Source: Porphyromonadaceae bacterium UBA7180
GTDB taxonomy: Bacteria; Bacteroidota; Bacteroidia; Bacteroidales; Muribaculaceae
Length of the DNA stretch: 18,577 bases
NCBI GenBank assembly: GCA_002491165.1
Contig: DKVK01000064.1
Coordinates: 1 to 18,577, forward strand
Reading direction: 5' to 3'
Position numbers and translations under genes: made by a program. The stretch's first letter is position 1. Each line of letters starts with the position of its first letter. Shown here piece after piece: positions 1-6,801 of the stretch. The notes under the pieces were generated by a model that saw nothing but the letters and a program-made list of their open reading frames with translations, was not told the DNA's origin and made no database searches.

Positions 1-244
1 AGGCTTGAGTGAACTCGCCTCAGACACACTCAGTGAAACACTACCGATATGCAACTCGTCAGCTGGCAATAAAATGCATCAGATAAAACAGTAGGCGCCC
101 CCTGTTGGATAGTCTGGTGATTTATGCCTTATTGTGAAGTAGTCTATTTGGCTTGCGATATCCCGAACTTGCGTTATACAGGCAGGCTTCAATACGCTAT
201 CGCAGACGGTTGTACCAAAAATCAATAGTCGGTCTATTTTAATT
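1..244. other. Left-edge region without a recognised gene
   Basis: This is AT-rich sequence downstream of the radical SAM trio. One plus-strand frame is open from the left edge to about position 92 (about 30 codons) and could be the tail of a neighbouring gene, but nothing in it is recognisable. No clear terminator hairpin follows the last radical SAM gene. Confidence 0.3.
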
Positions 245-1555
245 TTAAATTGTATAAAATAATGACATGATTGCGCCGTAATGATGGAAGCCCAATTTTG
301 TTAGCTGGAGTCTATCACCTATTATCAAAGCTAAGTTTTCATTGACAAGAAAGTGTATGATATGCTGATAATCTGAAATAAAATCAGAACCATACAATTC
401 TTTTGCAGCAGAAAGAGAAAATCCTCCGGAATATCCTGAAATGGCAATAAATTTACTTAACAGTTCTTCGCGTGGCAACTGATAATATGTTGGCGATTCA
501 TACGAGTAATTATTATCAATTAGCCATGCACTATCAATCATCTTGCCAATGTATTGATTCTTTCCGGAATTATAGGCAATACCGAAACGTGACATACTTT
601 GTGCCGAAATACCGAAACCTTTATATTGCCAGCCCTCGAACATTCTATGTCGGAGATATGACGATAGACCGCAATCAATAGGATCTATACTAAACGTATT
701 TCGTCCGAATTCTCCATTGTATCCGAGTTGCGTCAGTCCCTTAAACAGTTCACAATATTGTGCATAGCAATTTTCGGAATCTGTTTTGTATTTGTTTTTC
801 AGCTGATTAGTGCGGAACTCATAAACCGTAACCTGTTCAGGATTAAGCTCTTGAATAACCGAAATATCCTGCCTGATAGTTTCGATAGTCTGCCCTGGCA
901 ATCCATACATCAAATCAAGATTAATTTTGCAAATGCCTTTCTTATGCCAATAAGCTATTGCCTCACGCATTTTCTTCGGCGAAACGGCGTTTCGATGAAG
1001 CTGGTTAAGAACATCCGACGATGTGGATTGAACTCCGAGAGAAAGGCGCTTAATACCTGCCTGCGCAATATAATAGCTTCTATGTTTTCCCAAATAATTA
1101 TCAACCAATGTATCGAAAGAGCCTTCAATACTCGGCTCAAAATCAGCAGTAACTTTCCTGTCGGATATAAACTCACTCAGCCAACTGATAAATCCAGCAA
1201 AAATATCGGCAGCAACGGCGGTAGGAGTGCCTCCCCCAATATCAAGCCCATAGAGAGTCACATTAGGGTAAAAACTTATAAACCGTTCAATATCATTGAT
1301 AAGGGCATTGAAATAATTACGTTGCAATTCTTTTGACGGAACACACATCTTTGTGTACTCGCAAAAGGAACATATCTGTTTACAGAACGGTATATGAATA
1401 TAGAGAGCAATCGGCTTAGATGAGTCAAAAGGCAATGCCCCCCGAGTTGAGTATTTAGCCCAATCATCTGGAGATAAAGGATAGGAAGTATTGTAAAGCG
1501 GATTATTCTTCCGTTGTTCAAATAAACGCTTTATGTCAGTATATGATGTTGTCAT
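245..1555 (-). CDS. HemN/HemW-like radical SAM protein (accessory trio, third gene)
   Basis: This 436-aa protein reads as a member of the HemN/HemW branch of the radical SAM superfamily. The segment YIHIPFC at residues 52-58 opens a CxxxCxxC motif (C58, C62, C65) that should hold the SAM-binding [4Fe-4S] cluster. GGGTPT at 107-112 is the usual SAM-contact strand, and DLMYGLPGQT follows near residue 215. The last 75 residues resemble the HemN_C winged region (GYSGG, then LTKLGFHHYG). The residue after the third Cys is Glu, not the extra Cys of HemN, and the HN..YW stretch expected in HemW is not conserved (YLRHRMFEGW instead). Neither coproporphyrinogen oxidation nor haem insertion can therefore be assumed. 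Its start lies 20 bases inside the end of the preceding radical SAM gene, indicating co-translation. Base composition is AT-rich like its two partners. The substrate is unknown. Confidence 0.85.
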   Translation of the reverse strand: MTTSYTDIKRLFEQRKNNPLYNTSYPLSPDDWAKYSTRGALPFDSSKPIALYIHIPFCKQICSFCEYTKMCVPSKELQRNYFNALINDIERFISFYPNVTLYGLDIGGGTPTAVAADIFAGFISWLSEFISDRKVTADFEPSIEGSFDTLVDNYLGKHRSYYIAQAGIKRLSLGVQSTSSDVLNQLHRNAVSPKKMREAIAYWHKKGICKINLDLMYGLPGQTIETIRQDISVIQELNPEQVTVYEFRTNQLKNKYKTDSENCYAQYCELFKGLTQLGYNGEFGRNTFSIDPIDCGLSSYLRHRMFEGWQYKGFGISAQSMSRFGIAYNSGKNQYIGKMIDSAWLIDNNYSYESPTYYQLPREELLSKFIAISGYSGGFSLSAAKELYGSDFISDYQHIIHFLVNENLALIIGDRLQLTKLGFHHYGAIMSLFYTI

Positions 1556-2420
1556 CGTGGAAGCCTTGTCTTAAATATTGACCGTCAAACATCAGGGAAG
1601 ACTCGCAATAGTTCGGATTGACGTAGTTCCTCATATACACTTCCAGAATCCTGCCATTGTGATTATAAAGATAATTACTGCATTTACAGTTGGCGCCACG
1701 ATTGCGAGATTCGGTAAAATATAGATGCGGTATAGTTTCAAAATCAATTTCATCGAAATCCACATAATGCTCCCGGCAGTAATCATTGACTTTCATCAGA
1801 GCAACGAAACCAAGCCGGGGCAATCCGAGTGAGATAGCGAATCTGAGTATCTTTTCAACTTCTGTAGGATTATCGATATATCCGCGGATTAGATTGCAGC
1901 TGGCATTAACAATGTTCATATTTACGCCATTAAAGCAAAATGCATCTTTGAGAATTTTAGTACCATAAATCGCAGACAGTATATCTTTGTCATAGTGATG
2001 AAGCGACATGGAGATTGAATTCCAACGATGATGACGCATTAAGGCTTGTGAAACAGGAAGTAAGCCGGTGGTGTTCAAATGCAAGTGAATATCCCTATAT
2101 CGTTTGACAGATGCGTGTTCAAGAATGCAATTGACAATATCGGGGACTGTTGCCGGCTCACCTCCGGTAATATTGACACGGTTAATTAAAATCTTATTGG
2201 CTCTCAGCTCATCTACAATACGCCATAGTTTGTCGTAATCAAACTCTGCGTTAATGCTACCACATCCGGCATTGGAACAAAAGGTGCAATGAGCGTTACA
2301 TCCATTTGTCACTTTGACGAACAAATTAACCGCCGGCGGAATCCATGTCGGACGCTGCGAGCCATGATTACATCCCCGGCTTTTTATAGATATACGATTG
2401 TCAAATAATCTTACCTCCAT
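1536..2420 (-). CDS. Radical SAM protein, MoaA-like N-terminal core (accessory trio, second gene)
   Basis: This 294-aa radical SAM protein has the cluster motif NGCNAHCTFC at residues 39-48 (C41, C45, C48) and the SAM-amine motif NITGGEP at 83-89, the pattern of MoaA/PqqE/activase-type enzymes. The end carries three further Cys (C245, C247, C272) around a segment reading NHNGRILEVYMRNY. These could ligate an auxiliary cluster, but there are fewer than in a standard SPASM domain. The start overlaps the stop of the preceding FtsZ-like gene by 10 bases (ATGGAGGTAA holds both the start and the TAA). The stop overlaps the next radical SAM gene by 20 bases. The GGAGG in that overlap lies after the ATG, so it cannot serve as the ribosome-binding site for it. 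This suggests translation by re-initiation. The protein is not viperin-like in its Cys-motif surroundings. Its function is unknown. Confidence 0.85.
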   Translation of the reverse strand: MEVRLFDNRISIKSRGCNHGSQRPTWIPPAVNLFVKVTNGCNAHCTFCSNAGCGSINAEFDYDKLWRIVDELRANKILINRVNITGGEPATVPDIVNCILEHASVKRYRDIHLHLNTTGLLPVSQALMRHHRWNSISMSLHHYDKDILSAIYGTKILKDAFCFNGVNMNIVNASCNLIRGYIDNPTEVEKILRFAISLGLPRLGFVALMKVNDYCREHYVDFDEIDFETIPHLYFTESRNRGANCKCSNYLYNHNGRILEVYMRNYVNPNYCESSLMFDGQYLRQGFHDDNIIY

Positions 2421-4585
2421 ACTGATTTTCCCAGTTTGACATCATCGATGAATTTAAGCTTTTCATCCTGAGTCTTGAATACAAGTCTGCCGGTGTAATC
2501 TCCGTAAACAGGTAAAGTGTTATCATATTTTGGAGTATAGTAACTCCCAATATGTTTATATGATCTATCTTTTTCAAGAATCTGTTTGGCAATCTGGAAC
2601 TCAAGCCAATCTGGAATAGAATTGGCACCTTTACCCTCTCCACAGGAACGCATATAACGCCCTGTATGATTGTCTTTGACATAGATTGGAGCCGTTCCCA
2701 TCACTTTGGGTACAAAAACTTCCGGATGGCAGGGGCTATCTTCAATATAGTCTCTGTGAATCGTGGCTTCAAGTCCTAACTTCTTGACTGATTCATCGTG
2801 GTTCCCAAACATCAGTCGTCTCATTTTGTCGGCATCTAAAACTCCATCCGTCGTGATTTCAGACCAAAGATTGCGTATTGCTCGAACGAAGAACTGCACA
2901 GGATAATTCATACCGGTTGCACCACTCATTACAAAGTAATAAAATCCATGTATAGGAGCACAAGCTGAGAATTCAAGGACATCGGTATTTTCAAACAAAT
3001 CTCGTCTTAGTTCTTCCGGTTTAGAGTAGCGTCTGAATTCATTCAGATATGCGACAAGATTTAGAAGTTTTTCTCTACAATATGAATCGTATGCTTTGTC
3101 GTATGAGGAAAGGAAATTTTCATCCTCAAAAACAAGTTCCCTCAAACGGGATACATTGAGAAATCCGGAGGCAAAAATGTCAGGATTATCGTGCAGAATA
3201 CATTGCAGAATTCGTACGGAAAGGAAGGCGATATTATCACCTTGTTCGTTAAATCTTTGCAGATATGCACCTAAGTCTGACAACGCTTGATCAGGCGAAG
3301 TGTACTTCTTCTCTTCATTCAGACCGAGTATTATATCTGCGAAGGTTCGCGTCATGCCATAGCAATGAGTTGTGACTTCGCAACTGGACCTATCGTCAAA
3401 CGTATTTAAGGACTCATCCTTATTCTCATGTGATATCTGTAGTCCCTTACAGATTTCATGGACAGTATCTGCTACATACTCATCAAGAAGAGAAAAGCAG
3501 TTAAATAATGACAAATCCGAATATCTCTGCTTCAATGAGTCTGCCTTGAGTGTCCTTACTTCGATTCCGTCTTCACAAAGTTCGTTTGCGGCATCAATAG
3601 CTCGTTGCTGTTTGCGTTGACCCTCAAATTCAAACGGGATTGTGCAAACTACAGTTACAGGGACCTTGGCACGTTTGGCTATTGATGCAAGCCATTTAGT
3701 GCAATAGGTACCGAATGCACCTCCGAACCCGGAAACGATAACCAGTTGTTTTACCGTATCATCAATGATTGAACACAAAAGATCTGCATTTTCTTCTTGC
3801 TCTACATAATAATGGTTGAATTGCTCCTGAGTGATGCCTACAGTACAAGGATCAGAATCACGCAGCAACTGAAATTGAATGGGGACCTTAGAGGTTTGGA
3901 GCATGGTAGCATTATCCGATATAATTGCATATTCCGCAAGTTTATATGGATTTTCAAGCATCCTACTTACTGCATTGCAGCCACCGCCACCAATCCCTAT
4001 TATTCTGATTGGAGTCTCATAATGCTTCACTCGTGCTTCATAAGCCGCCTCCATGGTGTTAAGAATTCTTTGAGGATGTATCGAACGGTTCTCGTTTTCA
4101 ATGTAATCTACGAACTCTATTGGTAGTATTACATTAGGCAAGTTATAAGCATTACGGAAAAGCGGGGCAATATCTTTAATTGCAAACCCAGCTATGCCAC
4201 AACCAATCTTAGTGACATAGAAAGTAAGAGCCTTTTTGTACTCGGCAAACTCTATGAATCTGTCAACATAGGGCTTGATTGTGTCAATACCACCTTGCAT
4301 TGTAGGTATGGCATACGAATTACCTTGCAGACCTTCTCCTTGTCCCCATACTGCACCGAAGCGATTCAAGGCAACTCTTGCAGCTCCCCCAGCATGATGT
4401 CCGGAAAGATTACTGCCAAACACGAAAATATCTCTATGTCCCAAAGTTGTAATACTCTCGGGCGTATATTTCGCATCAAGAGGAATGTCGCAAACTCCGG
4501 ATGGATACTGTTCTTCATTTGCTGAAGAATTATAGCATTCCGTTTGTTTGTGTTTTCTCGACTTGAAGAAATCAAATAGTCTCAT
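2411..4585 (-). CDS. Macro-like / FtsZ-like fusion protein with unknown C-terminal region (accessory trio, first gene)
   Basis: This 724-aa protein appears to have three parts. Residues about 48-160 resemble a phage/Bacteroides macro-like family (DIFVFGSNLSG, GAARVAL, SYAIPT, VTKIGCGIAGF, IAPLF), which may bind ADP-ribose-type ligands. Residues 193-380 resemble the FtsZ GTPase half: IRIIGIGGGGCNAVSRM (G-box, 193-209), a VSGFGGAFGTY stretch (284-294) where FtsZ has GGGTGTG, and TVVCTIPFEFEGQRKQQRA (311-329), very like the FtsZ VTKPFxFEGxRR segment. A clear NxDxxD synergy loop is not visible, so ordinary FtsZ polymerisation is doubtful. Residues about 400-724 match nothing I recognise; they include SPCHPEVFVPKVMG (617-630) and a Tyr/Lys-rich end. 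No signal peptide or membrane segment is seen. The ATG has an AT-rich leader and no Shine-Dalgarno site, as is normal for Bacteroidota. It leads an overlapping three-gene unit with two radical SAM proteins. The domain reading is by eye. Confidence 0.8.
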   Translation of the reverse strand: MRLFDFFKSRKHKQTECYNSSANEEQYPSGVCDIPLDAKYTPESITTLGHRDIFVFGSNLSGHHAGGAARVALNRFGAVWGQGEGLQGNSYAIPTMQGGIDTIKPYVDRFIEFAEYKKALTFYVTKIGCGIAGFAIKDIAPLFRNAYNLPNVILPIEFVDYIENENRSIHPQRILNTMEAAYEARVKHYETPIRIIGIGGGGCNAVSRMLENPYKLAEYAIISDNATMLQTSKVPIQFQLLRDSDPCTVGITQEQFNHYYVEQEENADLLCSIIDDTVKQLVIVSGFGGAFGTYCTKWLASIAKRAKVPVTVVCTIPFEFEGQRKQQRAIDAANELCEDGIEVRTLKADSLKQRYSDLSLFNCFSLLDEYVADTVHEICKGLQISHENKDESLNTFDDRSSCEVTTHCYGMTRTFADIILGLNEEKKYTSPDQALSDLGAYLQRFNEQGDNIAFLSVRILQCILHDNPDIFASGFLNVSRLRELVFEDENFLSSYDKAYDSYCREKLLNLVAYLNEFRRYSKPEELRRDLFENTDVLEFSACAPIHGFYYFVMSGATGMNYPVQFFVRAIRNLWSEITTDGVLDADKMRRLMFGNHDESVKKLGLEATIHRDYIEDSPCHPEVFVPKVMGTAPIYVKDNHTGRYMRSCGEGKGANSIPDWLEFQIAKQILEKDRSYKHIGSYYTPKYDNTLPVYGDYTGRLVFKTQDEKLKFIDDVKLGKSVWR

Positions 4586-4774
4586 TAGATACTTTTAATT
4601 AAAATTCTAAACAAAATCTTCGCTTGTTTAGCTCTGTATATTTGTCAACATTGAATTTGTAGAGGTTGGCTTCACGTTTGGGCGTTGGCCAAATCGTCTC
4701 TTCAAGTTGGGTTCAGAGGATGGAAATTTTTAATGCTTTGTTAGGTGATTATGCGAATGGAAGAGTATGGAGCT

Positions 4775-6262
4775 TCAGTAGTGCCAGTCGTCGTCGATGA
4801 GTTTTTGGCCGGTTCGACGGTCGGTCAGGGTAATGTGGTAGTCGTACATTTGTGTCAGGGGATATGGCAGTTGGAGGTCGATGGCCTCACCTTCGCCATT
4901 GGAGTCGATGGTGAAAGTCTCGTCCATGGATTTGCCGTTGTCCTTGTTGTAGGCGCGGAAGGAGAGTTCTACGGTGCCGGGCGTTTCCGTTTCGTACCGC
5001 AGCGTTATGTATTCCTGATGGATGTCGTAGCTGTAGACTCTCAATCCTTCGGCAGCATTTGAGGCAGTGGACGACGTGGCGTCTTGATTTTCAGTGGATG
5101 AAGGTTGCAGGGATTCGGGAGAGGAGGAAGCGTTTTCTATAGCCTCTGTCTGCTCTTGTGGAGGCGCATCGTTCTCGGAGTCGTCGCCGGACGCTACCAC
5201 ACCCGCCATGATGCAAAGCAGGATGAACACACCCGCACCTATCAGTAGGTATTTCAGTGAGTTGGATTTCGGTTTTCTGTAATGGGGAATGGTATCGTCA
5301 GGATGTCGGGGTGGTTGATGCGGAGGTTGCATCATAGCCCGGGTATCGTTGCTGTGGATGGCCGGAGAATCGGGTGTTAAGACAGGCGTCGGGGGCTGCG
5401 GAACAGGAGTGTTGATTATCTTCATGAACTCTTCGGCCGACTGCGGACGCAGGTTTCGGTTGAGCGTCATGGCGCGGTCAATGGCCATAGCAACTGGGGT
5501 GGAGACAGTGGAGGGAAGCGGCAGCATCTGGGTACCGGCACTGCGGCTCAGAGCGTCAACCGGAGTATTGCCCGTCAGCATACGGTAGAGGGTTGCGCCA
5601 AGGGCGTAGATATCGGAGGCTGCGCCGAGGTCTTTTATGTCGCTGCTGCATTGCTCCGGGGGTGCGTAACCGGGCGTCATGCCGAACATTGTGCTCGTGG
5701 CGCCCCCGTCGGTAGAATACTGTTTCGAAGTCCCGAAGTCTATCAGAACGGCGCGTCCGTCCGAGCGGTTTATCATCACATTGTTGGGCTTCAGGTCGAG
5801 ATGCAGCTGCCCTTCCGAGTGGACGTAACCAAGGGCATCGCAAATCTGCGCTACATATTTCATGGCTTCCGGCTCGGACATCGGGCCGTTCTCCTTCAGT
5901 ATCTGCTCCAGCGACGGCCCGTCGATGTAATCCATTGCGTAATAGGCGGTTCCGTTATCCTCGAAGAAGTCTATGACTCGTACTACCGAGGGGTGCCGCA
6001 TGTCGAAGAGCACTTTGGCTTCGCGCAGGAATTGCTTTTTTAGCCGTGCCACGAGTTCTTCCTGACTCTTGGTGCCGACCGAGACTTGCGAGGTGTTTTC
6101 GTCGCGGTTGCAGAAATCCTTCGGGAAGAACTCCTTGATGGCCACGCGTGTATTCATCAGGGTGTGTACAGCCTCGTAGGTGCAACCGAAACCGCCGGCG
6201 CTTATAAAGCGCACTATCCGGTACTTACCCGCAGAAAGCAAACTGTCATTCTTAAGTGTCAT
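4775..6262 (-). CDS. Single-pass membrane Ser/Thr protein kinase (PknB-like)
   Basis: The protein is 495 aa from the ATG at 6262. The kinase domain covers residues about 14-285: glycine loop SAGGFGCTY (21-29), ATP lysine K43 in VAIKEF, catalytic HLDLKPNN (154-161, base D156), DFG at 175-177 and the APE-like APPEQ at 200-204. The HRD arginine is Leu, a variant that tends to go with activation-loop-independent kinases. A Pro-rich linker leads to one membrane helix (about 338-358), then an acidic Ser-rich stretch and a likely beta-rich outer domain (405-495). That arrangement suits a sensor kinase with the kinase inside the cell. An in-frame TTG at 6283 would add seven residues, but it sits inside the -7 promoter box, so the ATG is preferred. 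It lies downstream of the SPFH and GYF_2 genes on the same strand and probably has its own promoter as well. Confidence 0.9.
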   Translation of the reverse strand: MTLKNDSLLSAGKYRIVRFISAGGFGCTYEAVHTLMNTRVAIKEFFPKDFCNRDENTSQVSVGTKSQEELVARLKKQFLREAKVLFDMRHPSVVRVIDFFEDNGTAYYAMDYIDGPSLEQILKENGPMSEPEAMKYVAQICDALGYVHSEGQLHLDLKPNNVMINRSDGRAVLIDFGTSKQYSTDGGATSTMFGMTPGYAPPEQCSSDIKDLGAASDIYALGATLYRMLTGNTPVDALSRSAGTQMLPLPSTVSTPVAMAIDRAMTLNRNLRPQSAEEFMKIINTPVPQPPTPVLTPDSPAIHSNDTRAMMQPPHQPPRHPDDTIPHYRKPKSNSLKYLLIGAGVFILLCIMAGVVASGDDSENDAPPQEQTEAIENASSSPESLQPSSTENQDATSSTASNAAEGLRVYSYDIHQEYITLRYETETPGTVELSFRAYNKDNGKSMDETFTIDSNGEGEAIDLQLPYPLTQMYDYHITLTDRRTGQKLIDDDWHY

Positions 6263-6280
6263 AAGTTCCAAGTATTTCTG

Positions 6281-6312
6281 CAAAGTTAATTACTTTACTT
6301 TAAATATGTAAA
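6281..6312 (-). promoter_or_regulatory. Bacteroidota-type promoter for the kinase gene
   Basis: The minus strand reads TAACTTTG at 6281-6288, a full match to the -7 consensus TAnnTTTG. It is preceded after 20 bases by TTTA at 6309-6312 (consensus TTTG, one mismatch). The start site would fall near 6273, giving a leader of about 11 bases to the ATG at 6262. The promoter also overlaps the upstream TTG, which rules that codon out as the start for this transcript. Confidence 0.5.
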
Positions 6313-6404
6313 TTATACTGTTTTAAATTGGAGGAAAGTCTAATGCCGTCAGGTGGTTTTGGAATGAGCAACGCCATGAAGAGAGGGAAGATGCCGAGTT
6401 TCAT
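6300..6404 (-). CDS. Possible 34-aa small protein, ATGA-coupled to the GYF_2 gene
   Basis: This is a 34-codon ORF whose ATG shares the sequence ATGA with the TGA stop of the GYF_2 gene, the classic arrangement for translational coupling. The product begins MKLGIFPLFMALLIPKPP, a short hydrophobic run after one Lys, and then becomes polar. It could be a tiny membrane peptide or the remnant of a longer secreted protein, or it could be chance, since ORFs of this size are common. It ends just upstream of the kinase promoter. I recognise no family. Confidence 0.3.
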   Translation of the reverse strand: MKLGIFPLFMALLIPKPPDGIRLSSNLKQYNLHI

Positions 6405-6769
6405 TTTATGTTATTGAGAATTAGGAGCTTGTTTACTTCGGGAATGGCAACGGCACGGTTCCATCCAGCCATTCCGGGATGCCATACAAAGCTTTCTTGT
6501 GTCACTACGCCGTTGGCGACGAGCGTTTGCAGTTCCTGGGCGGAGAAGGGTCCGGCGGTGCTGTCGTTGTGCACGATATAGTAACCGGCGCATGTTGGAG
6601 CGCATTGGCGTTGGGCTGTCTGCCGCGGCGTGGTGCCGGGATTTATTCCCACGCCGGGGATGGCCGTCTGTGCCATGACGTGGTTTATTGTGTTCATCAT
6701 CTGCGTGGCGATGCCGATGCCGAGTCCGAACTCTACGAGTTTATCTATGGAGGTGAAATCGTTGTACAT
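6401..6769 (-). CDS. Small GYF_2-domain protein
   Basis: This is a 122-aa protein. Residues about 63-117 form a GYF_2-type domain (DUF4339 class): YYIVHNDSTAGPFSAQEL, then FVWHPGMAGW, the usual aromatic-Gly-Pro-Phe and W-x-x-G-M-x-x-W pattern. GYF domains generally bind proline-rich peptides. The N-terminal 35 residues (FGLGIGIATQMMNTINHVM) are Gly/Met-rich and amphipathic, and recall the Gly/Met-rich segment of the SPFH protein encoded immediately upstream. Two Cys at 56 and 60 may be the remnant of a zinc site. Its start is 32 bases after the SPFH stop, so the two genes are almost certainly co-transcribed. The likely role is as a partner of the SPFH protein or of proline-rich segments such as the kinase linker; this is inference from domain type and context. 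Confidence 0.8.
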   Translation of the reverse strand: MYNDFTSIDKLVEFGLGIGIATQMMNTINHVMAQTAIPGVGINPGTTPRQTAQRQCAPTCAGYYIVHNDSTAGPFSAQELQTLVANGVVTQESFVWHPGMAGWNRAVAIPEVNKLLILNNIK

Positions 6770-6801
6770 AATGAATTAGTGGCTCTTGAAATATACGGGT
6801 T

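Noticed and set aside
2..92. Open plus-strand frame at the left edge
   Set aside because: Only about 30 codons, with no recognisable sequence. It could be a gene tail but cannot be supported as a feature.
4612..4619. AGATTTTG as a -7 box for the FtsZ-like gene
   Set aside because: Two mismatches to the consensus and no -33 box at the expected 19-21 base distance.
4640..4700. Possible hairpin between the kinase and FtsZ-like genes (TTTGG...CCAAA)
   Set aside because: The stem is only five pairs, and no T-run follows on the minus strand.
6263..6283. TTG start for the kinase
   Set aside because: It lies inside the -7 promoter box, so the transcript would not contain it. The ATG seven codons on is better placed.
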